Source of the DNA: an uncultured Acinetobacter sp.
GTDB lineage: Bacteria; Cyanobacteriota; Vampirovibrionia; Gastranaerophilales; Gastranaerophilaceae
DNA: 11,376 bases
Reading direction: 5' to 3'
NCBI GenBank assembly: GCA_946623365.1
Contig: CAMORE010000065.1
Location: forward strand, 1-11,376
Below are positions 5,139 to 11,376 of the stretch, piece by piece (position 1 is the stretch's first letter; each line of letters starts with the position of its first letter). The notes under the pieces were generated by a model, which saw only the letters and a program-made list of their open reading frames with translations, was not told the DNA's origin and ran no database searches. Both the position numbers and the translations under genes were made by a program.

Positions 5139-7055
5139 GTGAATAACATTGCAAATAATTTTGACGGTAACATATCAAATCGTATTAATAGCGGAATACA
5201 AATTAATTCAAAAGGTATAAAATATGTGAGAGAGGAAAGTCAGATGGTTGACAAGTCTGACATGCTTATAGGAGAGCTTAGTAAAATGAGTACAATGAAT
5301 AATGTCGGAATTACAAAACCTGAATTTAAACTTGGGTTAGATAGAGAAGAACTTTTAAAAAGAACTCATAAAGATTATTTAACAACAAAAAAAATGCTGG
5401 CAGCAGATGCGCCCGAATATAAGGCGTTATCAGAAGGAGACAAAGAGGCTTTAAAACATTTGGTTAAAGCTGCACAAAGAATAGACAAAATTGAAATGAT
5501 TTTAGATGATCATAACAATTTAGCATTTAAAGAATATTTAGAAAAAGAAGTTGCAAAAGGAAATGAAGATGCAAAATTAACTAAGATTCTTTTTGATGCT
5601 CAAAAAGGAATTTTTGCACTTGATAGAGACTCAAACATGGTTAAACTTGCTGCAAATCTTGAACCGAAAAAAGGAATAGGAGTCTATCCTGCTGATTTGA
5701 CGAGAGAGGAATTTCATTCAATTCTTATAAAGATGATGAAAGAAGGAAAAGTTGATGAGGTGGCAAAAATTTTAAATCAACGTTCGGTTGTAGAGAGAGA
5801 TGGAGACGAATTAAAAGCAACGGATTATGTTGAATACTTTAAGGATGATTTTGAATTTATTGCAGCAGAACTGGAGAAAGCTTCAGAAACATCAACCAAT
5901 GCGGATTTTAACGAGTATTTAAAACTTCAGGCAAAAGCTCTAAGGACAGCTGATCCGATGTTAGATGCTTATGCAGATAAAAAATGGGCTACTCTTCAAG
6001 ATACGCCGCTGGAGTTTACTATTACAAGAGAAAATTATTCTGATGAGATGACAGAGTCAGTTGTTGAAAATCCGGAATTAAAAAGTCTTCTTGATGAAAA
6101 CGGCATTGTTCCGATTTCTAAAGATTGTCTGGGCGGGAGAGTCGGTATTGTTAATAAAAAAGGTACTGATGCAATTTTAAATGTAAAAAAATATTTACCT
6201 CTTATGGCTCAAAATATGCCGTTAAATGATAAATATGTACAAAATATTTCTGCAGATAAAGAATCAAAACAAACAATGGTTGATGTTGATTTGGTAGGGG
6301 TATACGGTGATGTGGGAGAATACAGAGCCGGCATAACATTAGCGGAAAATCTTCCAAACGACGATAAACTTTCAATAACAGAACTTGATGGCGGAAGAAG
6401 AAATGTTTATCACAGACAAATTCGTTTAATTACCTCGGATGATGCAAGAGAAAAAATGCAAAAGAGATTAGATGCAATGTTAAATCCTGAGCTGCACAAG
6501 TATTACAATGATGAAGCAGACCATTGGTTTACTGTAGGTCATGAAAACGGACATTCTCTCGGGCCGAAATCAGGAACGGAAGGTTTAGGTAAATATAAAT
6601 CAATTATTGAAGAAAATAAAGCAGATATGGTTTCACTTGCTATGTTAGATGTTTTGACTGAAGCCGGCATGTATACTCCGGAGCAAAGAGAGCAAATCAT
6701 CGTAACCTATGCCGCTGATAACATGATGATGGCAAAACCAACTTTGAGCCAAGCTCACAGGGTTCGTTCTGTTATGCAAAACTATTTCTTTATAAAAGAG
6801 GGGGCAATAACAATTTCCCCTGAGGGTGTTTTGGATATAAATATTGATAAAATGGTTCCGACAGCGCAAAAAATGTTAAAAGAAATTATAGAAGTTCAGT
6901 TGAGCGGTGATTTTTCAAGAGGAGAAAAATATGTAAATGATTATTTCGTATGGACTCCTGAAATGGAAACAATGTCAAAAAATATTAAAAAGGTTTCTAA
7001 AACATTAAACGGCAAAGTTGAATCACCTCTGGCTGATAAACTATTGGCAGAATGA
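5139..7055 (+). CDS. M49-like (dipeptidyl peptidase III-related) HExxH metallopeptidase
   Basis: The 638-residue product has a zinc-peptidase core in its C-terminal half. H468-E469-N-G-H472 is followed by SLGP, and 19 residues later by E491-E492-N-K-A-D496. This HExxH...EExxAD pairing, with HxxGP after the second histidine, matches the M49-related proteins in which the classic HExxGH is shortened. Some relatives, such as Arabidopsis NUDX3, carry it fused to a Nudix domain. Supporting features are VGVYGDVGEYRAGITLAENLPND (387-409) and AHRVRSVMQNYFFIKEGAI (539-557). No Nudix box is present. The first ~110 residues are polar and unassigned, and no signal peptide is seen, so the protein is probably cytoplasmic. 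It starts with GTG, supported by AGAGGA at 5124-5129 nine bases upstream. Expected activity is peptide hydrolysis, but substrate and exopeptidase mode cannot be told. Confidence 0.82.
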   Translation: MNNIANNFDGNISNRINSGIQINSKGIKYVREESQMVDKSDMLIGELSKMSTMNNVGITKPEFKLGLDREELLKRTHKDYLTTKKMLAADAPEYKALSEGDKEALKHLVKAAQRIDKIEMILDDHNNLAFKEYLEKEVAKGNEDAKLTKILFDAQKGIFALDRDSNMVKLAANLEPKKGIGVYPADLTREEFHSILIKMMKEGKVDEVAKILNQRSVVERDGDELKATDYVEYFKDDFEFIAAELEKASETSTNADFNEYLKLQAKALRTADPMLDAYADKKWATLQDTPLEFTITRENYSDEMTESVVENPELKSLLDENGIVPISKDCLGGRVGIVNKKGTDAILNVKKYLPLMAQNMPLNDKYVQNISADKESKQTMVDVDLVGVYGDVGEYRAGITLAENLPNDDKLSITELDGGRRNVYHRQIRLITSDDAREKMQKRLDAMLNPELHKYYNDEADHWFTVGHENGHSLGPKSGTEGLGKYKSIIEENKADMVSLAMLDVLTEAGMYTPEQREQIIVTYAADNMMMAKPTLSQAHRVRSVMQNYFFIKEGAITISPEGVLDINIDKMVPTAQKMLKEIIEVQLSGDFSRGEKYVNDYFVWTPEMETMSKNIKKVSKTLNGKVESPLADKLLAE

Positions 7056-7098
7056 ATTTGAGAACTATACGAAAAGTTCGTTAATATTGTCCTAGTTG

Positions 7099-7139
7099 AA
7101 TTTTTGCTGCTTCTGACAAATGAAAGCAGCAAAAATTTT
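7099..7139. terminator. Terminator between convergent metallopeptidase and preA genes
   Basis: A perfect 14-bp stem (7099-7112 with 7124-7137) contains a GCTGC/GCAGC core around an 11-nt loop and runs into TTTTA on the plus strand. It sits in the 102-bp gap between the two converging genes. The plus-strand tail fits better; the minus-strand side lacks a good T-tract. Confidence 0.65.
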
Positions 7140-7157
7140 ATAATTTAGTAACTGTCA

Positions 7158-8336
7158 TTAGCGCATTTTTATTGCTTCTTTCGGGCAAACATGACTGCAT
7201 AATGAGCACCCCGCACAAGATTCCTTGTTTAAACTCAAACAATCTTTATCAAGGCTTAAAGCATGATATTCCGATTCGGAGCATATCTTTGCACACTTTC
7301 CGCATGATACACATTTTTCTTTATCTATAGAGGGATAAAGGTGAGATTTTTTATTTAATTTTTCATGTGATGTAATTTTGGAAATTGCAACATTTTTTAA
7401 TTCTGATATATTATTAAACCCTTTTGTTTCCAAGTAATTAAGTAATCCTGATTTTAATCCGTTAATAATTCCATAGCCGTTTATCATAACCTCTGTACAA
7501 ATTTGAACGGCATCAGAACCAAGTGCAATATATTGTGCTGCATCTTCCCAGTTTGATATTCCTCCCATTCCTAAGATGGGCATATCAGAATTTTGTCTTA
7601 GTTGAGCAACGCATTTAAATCCTATCGGTTTAACAGCTTTTCCGGATAATCCTCCATATGTTGAATATCCATCGATATTAAGGACAGGGTCTAACGTGTC
7701 CAAATTAATACCCATAAAACTTTGTACCGTATTAATTGCAGAGAATCCGTCTGCGCCGGCTCTTTCTACAGCACCTGCAATCCAATTAATATTTGTAACA
7801 TTTGGTGTTAATTTTACAAAAACAGGTTTTTCAGCAACAGCCTTTACCCAGGAGGTAATAAGAATTGAAACTTCTGCGCTTGTTCCTATTGCCATACCGA
7901 TATTTCTTTCGGGCATTCCATGAGGGCAAGAAAAATTGAGTTCAAAGGCATCTATTGGTGTTTCATTCAATCTTTTTACAAGATTCTGCCATTCTTTACG
8001 TTCAACAGGTGCCATTATACTTGCAATTATGACTTTTGAGGGGTGTTTTTTCTTAAGATATTTGATACCGTCAATCCAATATTGAATTGTTTCGTGGCTT
8101 AATAACTCTATATTCTGAAGGCAAATTACTTTACCGTTTTCTTTAATAGTAGCATAGCGAGGACTTGCTTCAATCATTTCCAAATCATCCGGAGTTATAG
8201 TTTTCAATACAGCTCCACCCCAGCCTAATTCAAAAGCTTTATCGATACTTTCTATTGATGCGGTAGGAGGTGCAGATGCTAATAAAAACGGATTTTCAAA
8301 TTCTATGCCTAATATTGATGTTTGTAATGTTGCCAT
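7158..8336 (-). CDS. preA: PreA-like NAD-dependent dihydropyrimidine dehydrogenase subunit
   Basis: The 392-residue cytoplasmic protein has a dihydroorotate-dehydrogenase-like FMN TIM barrel (about 1-305) and a C-terminal ferredoxin domain. The active-site loop NFSCPHGMPERNIGMAIG (134-151) carries the expected catalytic cysteine C137. FMN-barrel motifs follow: VFVKLTPN (172-179), GGLSGKAVKPI (228-238) and ILGMGGISNWEDA (254-266). Two [4Fe-4S] sites are at C342/345/348/352 and C374/377/380/384; the first lacks the usual proline after its fourth cysteine. E. coli PreA is 411 residues and works with PreT, which feeds NADH electrons to reduce uracil and thymine reversibly. No preT is adjacent here. 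The ATG has a clear GAAGGA site (8345-8350 on the minus strand, eight bases away). It converges with the metallopeptidase gene. Confidence 0.9.
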   Translation of the reverse strand: MATLQTSILGIEFENPFLLASAPPTASIESIDKAFELGWGGAVLKTITPDDLEMIEASPRYATIKENGKVICLQNIELLSHETIQYWIDGIKYLKKKHPSKVIIASIMAPVERKEWQNLVKRLNETPIDAFELNFSCPHGMPERNIGMAIGTSAEVSILITSWVKAVAEKPVFVKLTPNVTNINWIAGAVERAGADGFSAINTVQSFMGINLDTLDPVLNIDGYSTYGGLSGKAVKPIGFKCVAQLRQNSDMPILGMGGISNWEDAAQYIALGSDAVQICTEVMINGYGIINGLKSGLLNYLETKGFNNISELKNVAISKITSHEKLNKKSHLYPSIDKEKCVSCGKCAKICSESEYHALSLDKDCLSLNKESCAGCSLCSHVCPKEAIKMR

Positions 8337-8368
8337 ATATTAATTCCTTCTATTAGGATGCTTTGATT

Positions 8369-8374
8369 ATTATA
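8369..8374 (-). promoter_or_regulatory. Likely -10 box of preA
   Basis: TATAAT on the minus strand lies 32 bases before the preA ATG, leaving room for a leader with the GAAGGA site. The -35 is indistinct. The remaining 8375-8510 gap after the glycosyltransferase gene shows no clear terminator or gene. Confidence 0.4.
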
Positions 8375-8510
8375 TACTAACATAAAAAGTTTTTATATAA
8401 ATAACACAAATAAATAAATTGCCGGCTTACTTGGCGCATAATACCTAGAAATGGTACAGTATTTACTCTGTTTGAATTTCGTAATAACCGATAATATTCG
8501 TTTGATACAT

Positions 8511-9473
8511 TTACTTTAATTCTTGAGCCTTAATATATCTAGGGCGTCCTTTTACTTCATTAAAGATTTGTCCCAGATATTCTCCGATTATTCCCAGACA
8601 AAAAATTTGAAGACCGCCAAAGAAAGCAAGTAGTATAACAAGTGTTGCCCAACCTCCGGGGGTTGTATGAAGAATATATTTTTCCATTAAAACTTCTAAT
8701 GCTAAAAGCAGGCTCCCAAGCATTGTTATAACTCCGCAAGCGGCAATTATTCTAAGCGGAACGATGCTAAAAGCTGTAATACCATTCAATGCAAGACTTG
8801 TTAATGAGAAAAAATTGAATTTTGAACACCCTAAAGCTCTGGGCTTCACATTAAAATGAACGTATGACGTTTTTAATCCGATTTCGTGGAAAAATCCTCT
8901 TAGAAATAGACCTTCTTCATTATATTGAGCAAGTATATCAAGTCCTTTTTTGCTTACAAGCCTGAAATCAGAGTGATTCGGAGGTATTTTGACACCCAAA
9001 ATATTCATTAATTTATAAAAGCATAATGCAGTATATTTTTTGAAAAATGAATCAGTTTTTCTGTCGTTTCTAATTCCGGAAACAATGTCTGCACCTTTAT
9101 GAAATTCATCAACAAAAATCTCTATAGAATTTTCATCCTGCTGCAAGTCTGCATCAATTGAAACAGCACAATCACATCCCAACTCTCTTACTCCGAGCAA
9201 GCCGGCAATAAGAGCTTTTTGATTCCCGTAATTGCGAATAAATTTTGTTCCTTTGATTCGCTCTCCATATGTATTACGCAGTTCTTCTACAATACTCCAT
9301 GTTTTGTCTTTTGAACCGTCATCAACAAGATATATAAAACTGTCTTCAGTTATTTTGCCGTTTGATATAATTTTATCCAACACTGAAATAAGTGTTTCTA
9401 CGGTTGATTTTACCACCAGCTCTTCATTAAAACATGGAATTATTATTGCAAGTCTTGATTTTTTTTCGCTCAT
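8511..9473 (-). CDS. Polyprenyl-phosphate GT2 glycosyltransferase (DPM1/GtrB/ArnC-like)
   Basis: The 320-residue protein has a GT-A catalytic domain (about 7-225) and two C-terminal membrane helices (about 237-263 and 275-300). Motifs are IIPCFNEE (11-18), LVDDGSKDKT (49-58), the metal-binding DAD at 107-109 in SIDADLQQ, NHSDFRL (166-172), and the R-x-x-G-x-S-K-F/Y box RALGCSKFN (212-220). The IIGEYLGQIFNEVKGRPRY ending is standard for enzymes that move a sugar from a nucleotide onto polyprenyl phosphate at the inner membrane face. The ATG at 9473 is chosen over one nine codons upstream: it has GAGAGGAA five bases before it, and the motif spacing then fits. It diverges from a YdjC/ChbG deacetylase gene starting 60 bp away, pointing to a shared lipid-linked sugar pathway. 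The sugar cannot be inferred. Confidence 0.9.
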   Translation of the reverse strand: MSEKKSRLAIIIPCFNEELVVKSTVETLISVLDKIISNGKITEDSFIYLVDDGSKDKTWSIVEELRNTYGERIKGTKFIRNYGNQKALIAGLLGVRELGCDCAVSIDADLQQDENSIEIFVDEFHKGADIVSGIRNDRKTDSFFKKYTALCFYKLMNILGVKIPPNHSDFRLVSKKGLDILAQYNEEGLFLRGFFHEIGLKTSYVHFNVKPRALGCSKFNFFSLTSLALNGITAFSIVPLRIIAACGVITMLGSLLLALEVLMEKYILHTTPGGWATLVILLAFFGGLQIFCLGIIGEYLGQIFNEVKGRPRYIKAQELK

Positions 9474-9490
9474 TGTATTCCTCTCAAGAA

Positions 9491-9497
9491 TATAATA
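9491..9497. promoter_or_regulatory. Overlapping divergent -10 boxes for the GT2 and YdjC genes
   Basis: TATAAT reads on the plus strand (9491-9496) and TATTAT on the minus strand (9497-9492), sharing five base pairs. The minus-strand box has TTCTCA 17 bp upstream (9520-9515), a moderate -35. Only 60 bp separate the two preferred start codons, so both promoters must lie here. They may compete for polymerase. Confidence 0.4.
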
Positions 9498-9533
9498 CAA
9501 TAAAATATGGAATATGAGAAGATTGGATTAAAA

Positions 9534-10403
9534 ATGTCAGATAAAAAATTTATTTTGAATGCAGATGATTTCGGAATGTCTAAGGCTTTTAATACAGCAG
9601 TATTAGAAGGATATGGAGCAGGAATTTTAAAGAGTACAAGTCTTGTTGCAAACGGTGAAGCGTTTGAAGATGCAATAAAAAAAGTAATTCCGCAATGTCC
9701 GGAGTTGGGTGTAGGAATTCATTTAAACATAATTGAGGGAAAATCTTTAATTAGTAATCAAAGAGAACTTACTGATGCTAACGGGAATTTTAATAATTCA
9801 TATTTAAAATTAATATTAAAAGCGTATAATCCTAAAAATAGTGAATTTATGGAGGAATTAGAAAAGGAATTCAGGGCTCAGATTGAAAAAGACATCAACG
9901 GTATTAAGGAAGTAGGAGGACATATTACTCATATTGATTCTCATGTACATACGCATGCTATTCCGCCGATATTTGAACTTGTTTGCAAGCTTGCGAAAGA
10001 ATACGGAATAAATCAGGTCAGAACACAGTATGAGTACTTTTACACAGTCCCTGATATATTGATGCATACCAATATAAAATATCCCATAAATCTCATAAAA
10101 ATAGCTCTTTTAGCATTTTTTACAATGCAAAATAAAGCAAAAATCAAAAAATATGAATTAAAAACGAATGATTATTTAATAGGAGTCGGATATACTTCTA
10201 TGATGAATAATTTAACGATTTCTTATGGTTTATCGGCTCTAAGAAATAAATCTGATATTACAGCGGAAGCTTTAATACATCCCTGCAGGTATGAAGACGG
10301 AACTATTGACAATCACTTTACCGAGTATAGAATTACTCAGAGTCAAAAATTAAAAGAAAAAATTGAACGTATGGGATATGAAATTGGTAATTATATAGAA
10401 TAA
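9534..10403 (+). CDS. YdjC/ChbG-family carbohydrate deacetylase (NaxD/HpnK-like)
   Basis: The 289-residue product opens with the metal-binding NADDFG (9-14; D11-D12), then GVGIHLN (59-65; H63), HIDSHVHTH (133-141) and LIHPC (247-251). These are the conserved motifs of YdjC/ChbG deacetylases, which use a divalent metal to remove acetyl groups from N-acetylated sugars such as chitooligosaccharides or lipid-linked HexNAc. Residues 184-198 are hydrophobic, which could help approach a membrane-bound substrate. The ATG at 9534 is preferred because GGA lies six bases upstream and family members begin shortly before NADDFG. An in-frame ATG at 9507 is possible and would lie ten bases after TATAAT. Divergent pairing with a polyprenyl-phosphate glycosyltransferase makes NaxD- or HpnK-like action on a lipid-linked sugar more likely than chitobiose catabolism. 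Confidence 0.88.
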   Translation: MSDKKFILNADDFGMSKAFNTAVLEGYGAGILKSTSLVANGEAFEDAIKKVIPQCPELGVGIHLNIIEGKSLISNQRELTDANGNFNNSYLKLILKAYNPKNSEFMEELEKEFRAQIEKDINGIKEVGGHITHIDSHVHTHAIPPIFELVCKLAKEYGINQVRTQYEYFYTVPDILMHTNIKYPINLIKIALLAFFTMQNKAKIKKYELKTNDYLIGVGYTSMMNNLTISYGLSALRNKSDITAEALIHPCRYEDGTIDNHFTEYRITQSQKLKEKIERMGYEIGNYIE

Positions 10404-10412
10404 GCTTTTTTG

Positions 10413-10438
10413 ACTTATTTAGACAAATAATAAGTTTT
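10413..10438 (+). terminator. Possible terminator of the YdjC gene
   Basis: ACTTATT (10413-10419) pairs with AATAAGT (10429-10435) around a 9-nt loop, then TTTT. It fills the 33-bp gap between the converging YdjC and permease genes and touches the permease stop codon. The stem is AT-rich, so strength is doubtful. No T-tract is present on the minus strand. Confidence 0.4.
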
Positions 10439-11273
10439 ATTGTTTTTCAAATCGTTTTTGAAGTATAGCAAGTATTAATATTATAAAAAACAATATGTAT
10501 GCTAATGCGCAAGACTTACCGATATCAAAATATTCAAAAGCGTATTTATATACTGCATAGACAAGCACATTAGTGGAATCTTGCGGTCCGCCGGATGTCA
10601 TAACATAAATTAAATCAAAAACTTGAAAAGAAGAAATAGCGGTTACTAATAATACAAAGTAAGTTGTAGGTTTTAAAAGCGGCAGTGTAATTTTAAAAAA
10701 CTTATTTTTTTCGTCTGCTCCGTCAATTTCAGCTGCTTCATATACGCTTTTATCAATTGACGAAAAACCGGTCAAATACAAAATAACATTATATCCTATA
10801 AGCTTCCATACAGATACAAAAATAAGAACCGGCATCGCAAGTGTTGTGTCAAAAAGCCATGTATAATGTGTTTTGATAACTGAATTAACAAGTCCGATAT
10901 TCGGATCAAATATCCAACTCCATACTATTGCTATTACAACGGCAGGTGTTATAAACGGAAGAAAATAAATTGTTTTAAAAAGTTCTCCTCCTTTTATTTT
11001 AGAGTTTATAACTGCTGCTATAATCAAAGGGATTGCTACTGCAAAAATTGTTGTAGTTATTGCATAAACAAATGTATTAGTTAATATTTGTACAAATTCT
11101 GTTTGAGAAAATATCGCTTTATAGTTGCTAAGTCCTACAAATTTAATTTCATTTAACAAGTCCCATTCAGTAAAACTTAAGGCAAAGGAACAAAATATTG
11201 GAATAACAATAAAGATTAATGTCCCTATTAATGCAGGTAATATAAATAAAAATCCAACTTTCTCATTCTTCAT
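10437..11273 (-). CDS. Sugar ABC transporter permease (MalF/UgpA/LacF type)
   Basis: The 278-residue inner-membrane protein has six predicted helices, starting at about 8-32 and ending at about 252-272. It carries the cytoplasmic EAA loop EAAEIDGADEKNKFFKITLPLLKPT (180-204), which docks on the ATPase subunit. FTEWDLL near residue 35, FVGLSNYKAIF, and the late YVMTSGGPQDST segment are typical of carbohydrate uptake permeases of the MalF/UgpA side. Such a subunit works with a MalG/UgpE-type permease, a binding protein and an MsmX/UgpC-type ATPase. None is in the window, and the gene is followed by the convergent YdjC gene, so the second permease is not downstream as usual. No Shine-Dalgarno precedes the ATG; TATAAT is eight bases upstream. 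The substrate is unknown. Confidence 0.92.
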   Translation of the reverse strand: MKNEKVGFLFILPALIGTLIFIVIPIFCSFALSFTEWDLLNEIKFVGLSNYKAIFSQTEFVQILTNTFVYAITTTIFAVAIPLIIAAVINSKIKGGELFKTIYFLPFITPAVVIAIVWSWIFDPNIGLVNSVIKTHYTWLFDTTLAMPVLIFVSVWKLIGYNVILYLTGFSSIDKSVYEAAEIDGADEKNKFFKITLPLLKPTTYFVLLVTAISSFQVFDLIYVMTSGGPQDSTNVLVYAVYKYAFEYFDIGKSCALAYILFFIILILAILQKRFEKQ

Positions 11274-11281
11274 ATATTTTA

Positions 11282-11287
11282 ATTATA
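11282..11287 (-). promoter_or_regulatory. -10 box close to the permease start
   Basis: TATAAT on the minus strand ends eight bases before the permease ATG, which has no Shine-Dalgarno site. This would give an almost leaderless transcript. The -35 (TCATTA at about 17 bp) is poor. Confidence 0.35.
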
Positions 11288-11352
11288 TATGAATAAAAAA
11301 ATAAAGTAATGATATTTAGTTAAGAATCATTTCAATAATTAGTTACACAAAA

Positions 11353-11376
11353 GCAACAAAAAACATATTTTGTTGC
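11353..11376 (-). terminator. Terminator of an upstream minus-strand gene at the window edge
   Basis: GCAACAAAA (11353-11361) and TTTTGTTGC (11368-11376) form a perfect 9-bp stem with a 6-nt loop. On the minus strand it is followed by TTTTGTG. It probably ends a gene beyond the right edge, implying that the permease gene is transcribed from its own promoter. Confidence 0.55.

Noticed and set aside
7696..7923. Plus-strand open frame inside preA
   Set aside because: It is a shadow of the conserved FMN-barrel coding sequence on the other strand.
8337..8510. Riboswitch before preA
   Set aside because: The 174-bp gap shows only weak short pairings and no recognisable aptamer core.
9507..9533. 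Upstream ATG of the YdjC gene
   Set aside because: It has no Shine-Dalgarno and adds nine residues not expected before NADDFG; kept only as an alternative leaderless start.

Overview
This is an AT-rich chromosomal window using the standard code, with TAA and TAG stops and a mix of Shine-Dalgarno-led and apparently leaderless starts. It begins inside an initiator tRNA gene and holds eleven credible protein genes. Low GC, a Gram-negative-like envelope gene set (lipoprotein signal peptidase, DPM1-like glycosyltransferase with a YdjC-type deacetylase) and anaerobe-type metabolism (PreA-like dihydropyrimidine dehydrogenase) suggest an uncultured anaerobic, perhaps gut-associated bacterium. A non-photosynthetic Cyanobacteria relative (Gastranaerophilales/Melainabacteria) is my best guess. 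That assignment is inference, not something the sequence proves.

Layout. (1) 1-112: tRNA-fMet, lacking its first 8 bases, and its terminator. (2) 113-2203: a tRNA-adjacent accessory-looking region. It carries a strong promoter, two orphan membrane-protein genes (444-1214 and 1242-1778) and long flanks rich in hairpins and repeats. A 12-bp inverted repeat and a degenerate direct repeat bracket the pair. (3) 2204-4273, minus strand: a three-gene operon reading secreted NTF2-like protein, then a divergent LspA, then TcdA. (4) 4387-7055, plus strand: a stand-alone response regulator, then a large HExxH metallopeptidase-like protein resembling the M49 (dipeptidyl peptidase III) relatives. (5) 7158-8336, minus: PreA-like flavin/iron-sulfur protein. 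(6) 8511-9473 minus and 9534-10403 plus: a divergent pair, a polyprenyl-phosphate-sugar-type GT2 glycosyltransferase and a YdjC/ChbG deacetylase. (7) 10437-11273 minus: a MalF/UgpA-type sugar ABC permease, preceded by a terminator at the window edge.

Functional links. The GT2/YdjC pair fits a two-step lipid-linked amino-sugar pathway: load an N-acetylated sugar onto undecaprenyl phosphate, then deacetylate it. This resembles ArnC/ArnD and the Francisella FlmF2/NaxD lipid A pathway. The lspA/secreted-protein overlap indicates translational coupling. PreA lacks its usual PreT partner here, and the permease lacks its other transporter subunits, which may lie outside the window.

The least explained part is the two-gene membrane cassette beside tRNA-fMet. 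Also notable are the recurrent TATAAT boxes placed 6-8 nt before start codons that lack a Shine-Dalgarno sequence, and the loss of conserved residues in LspA.
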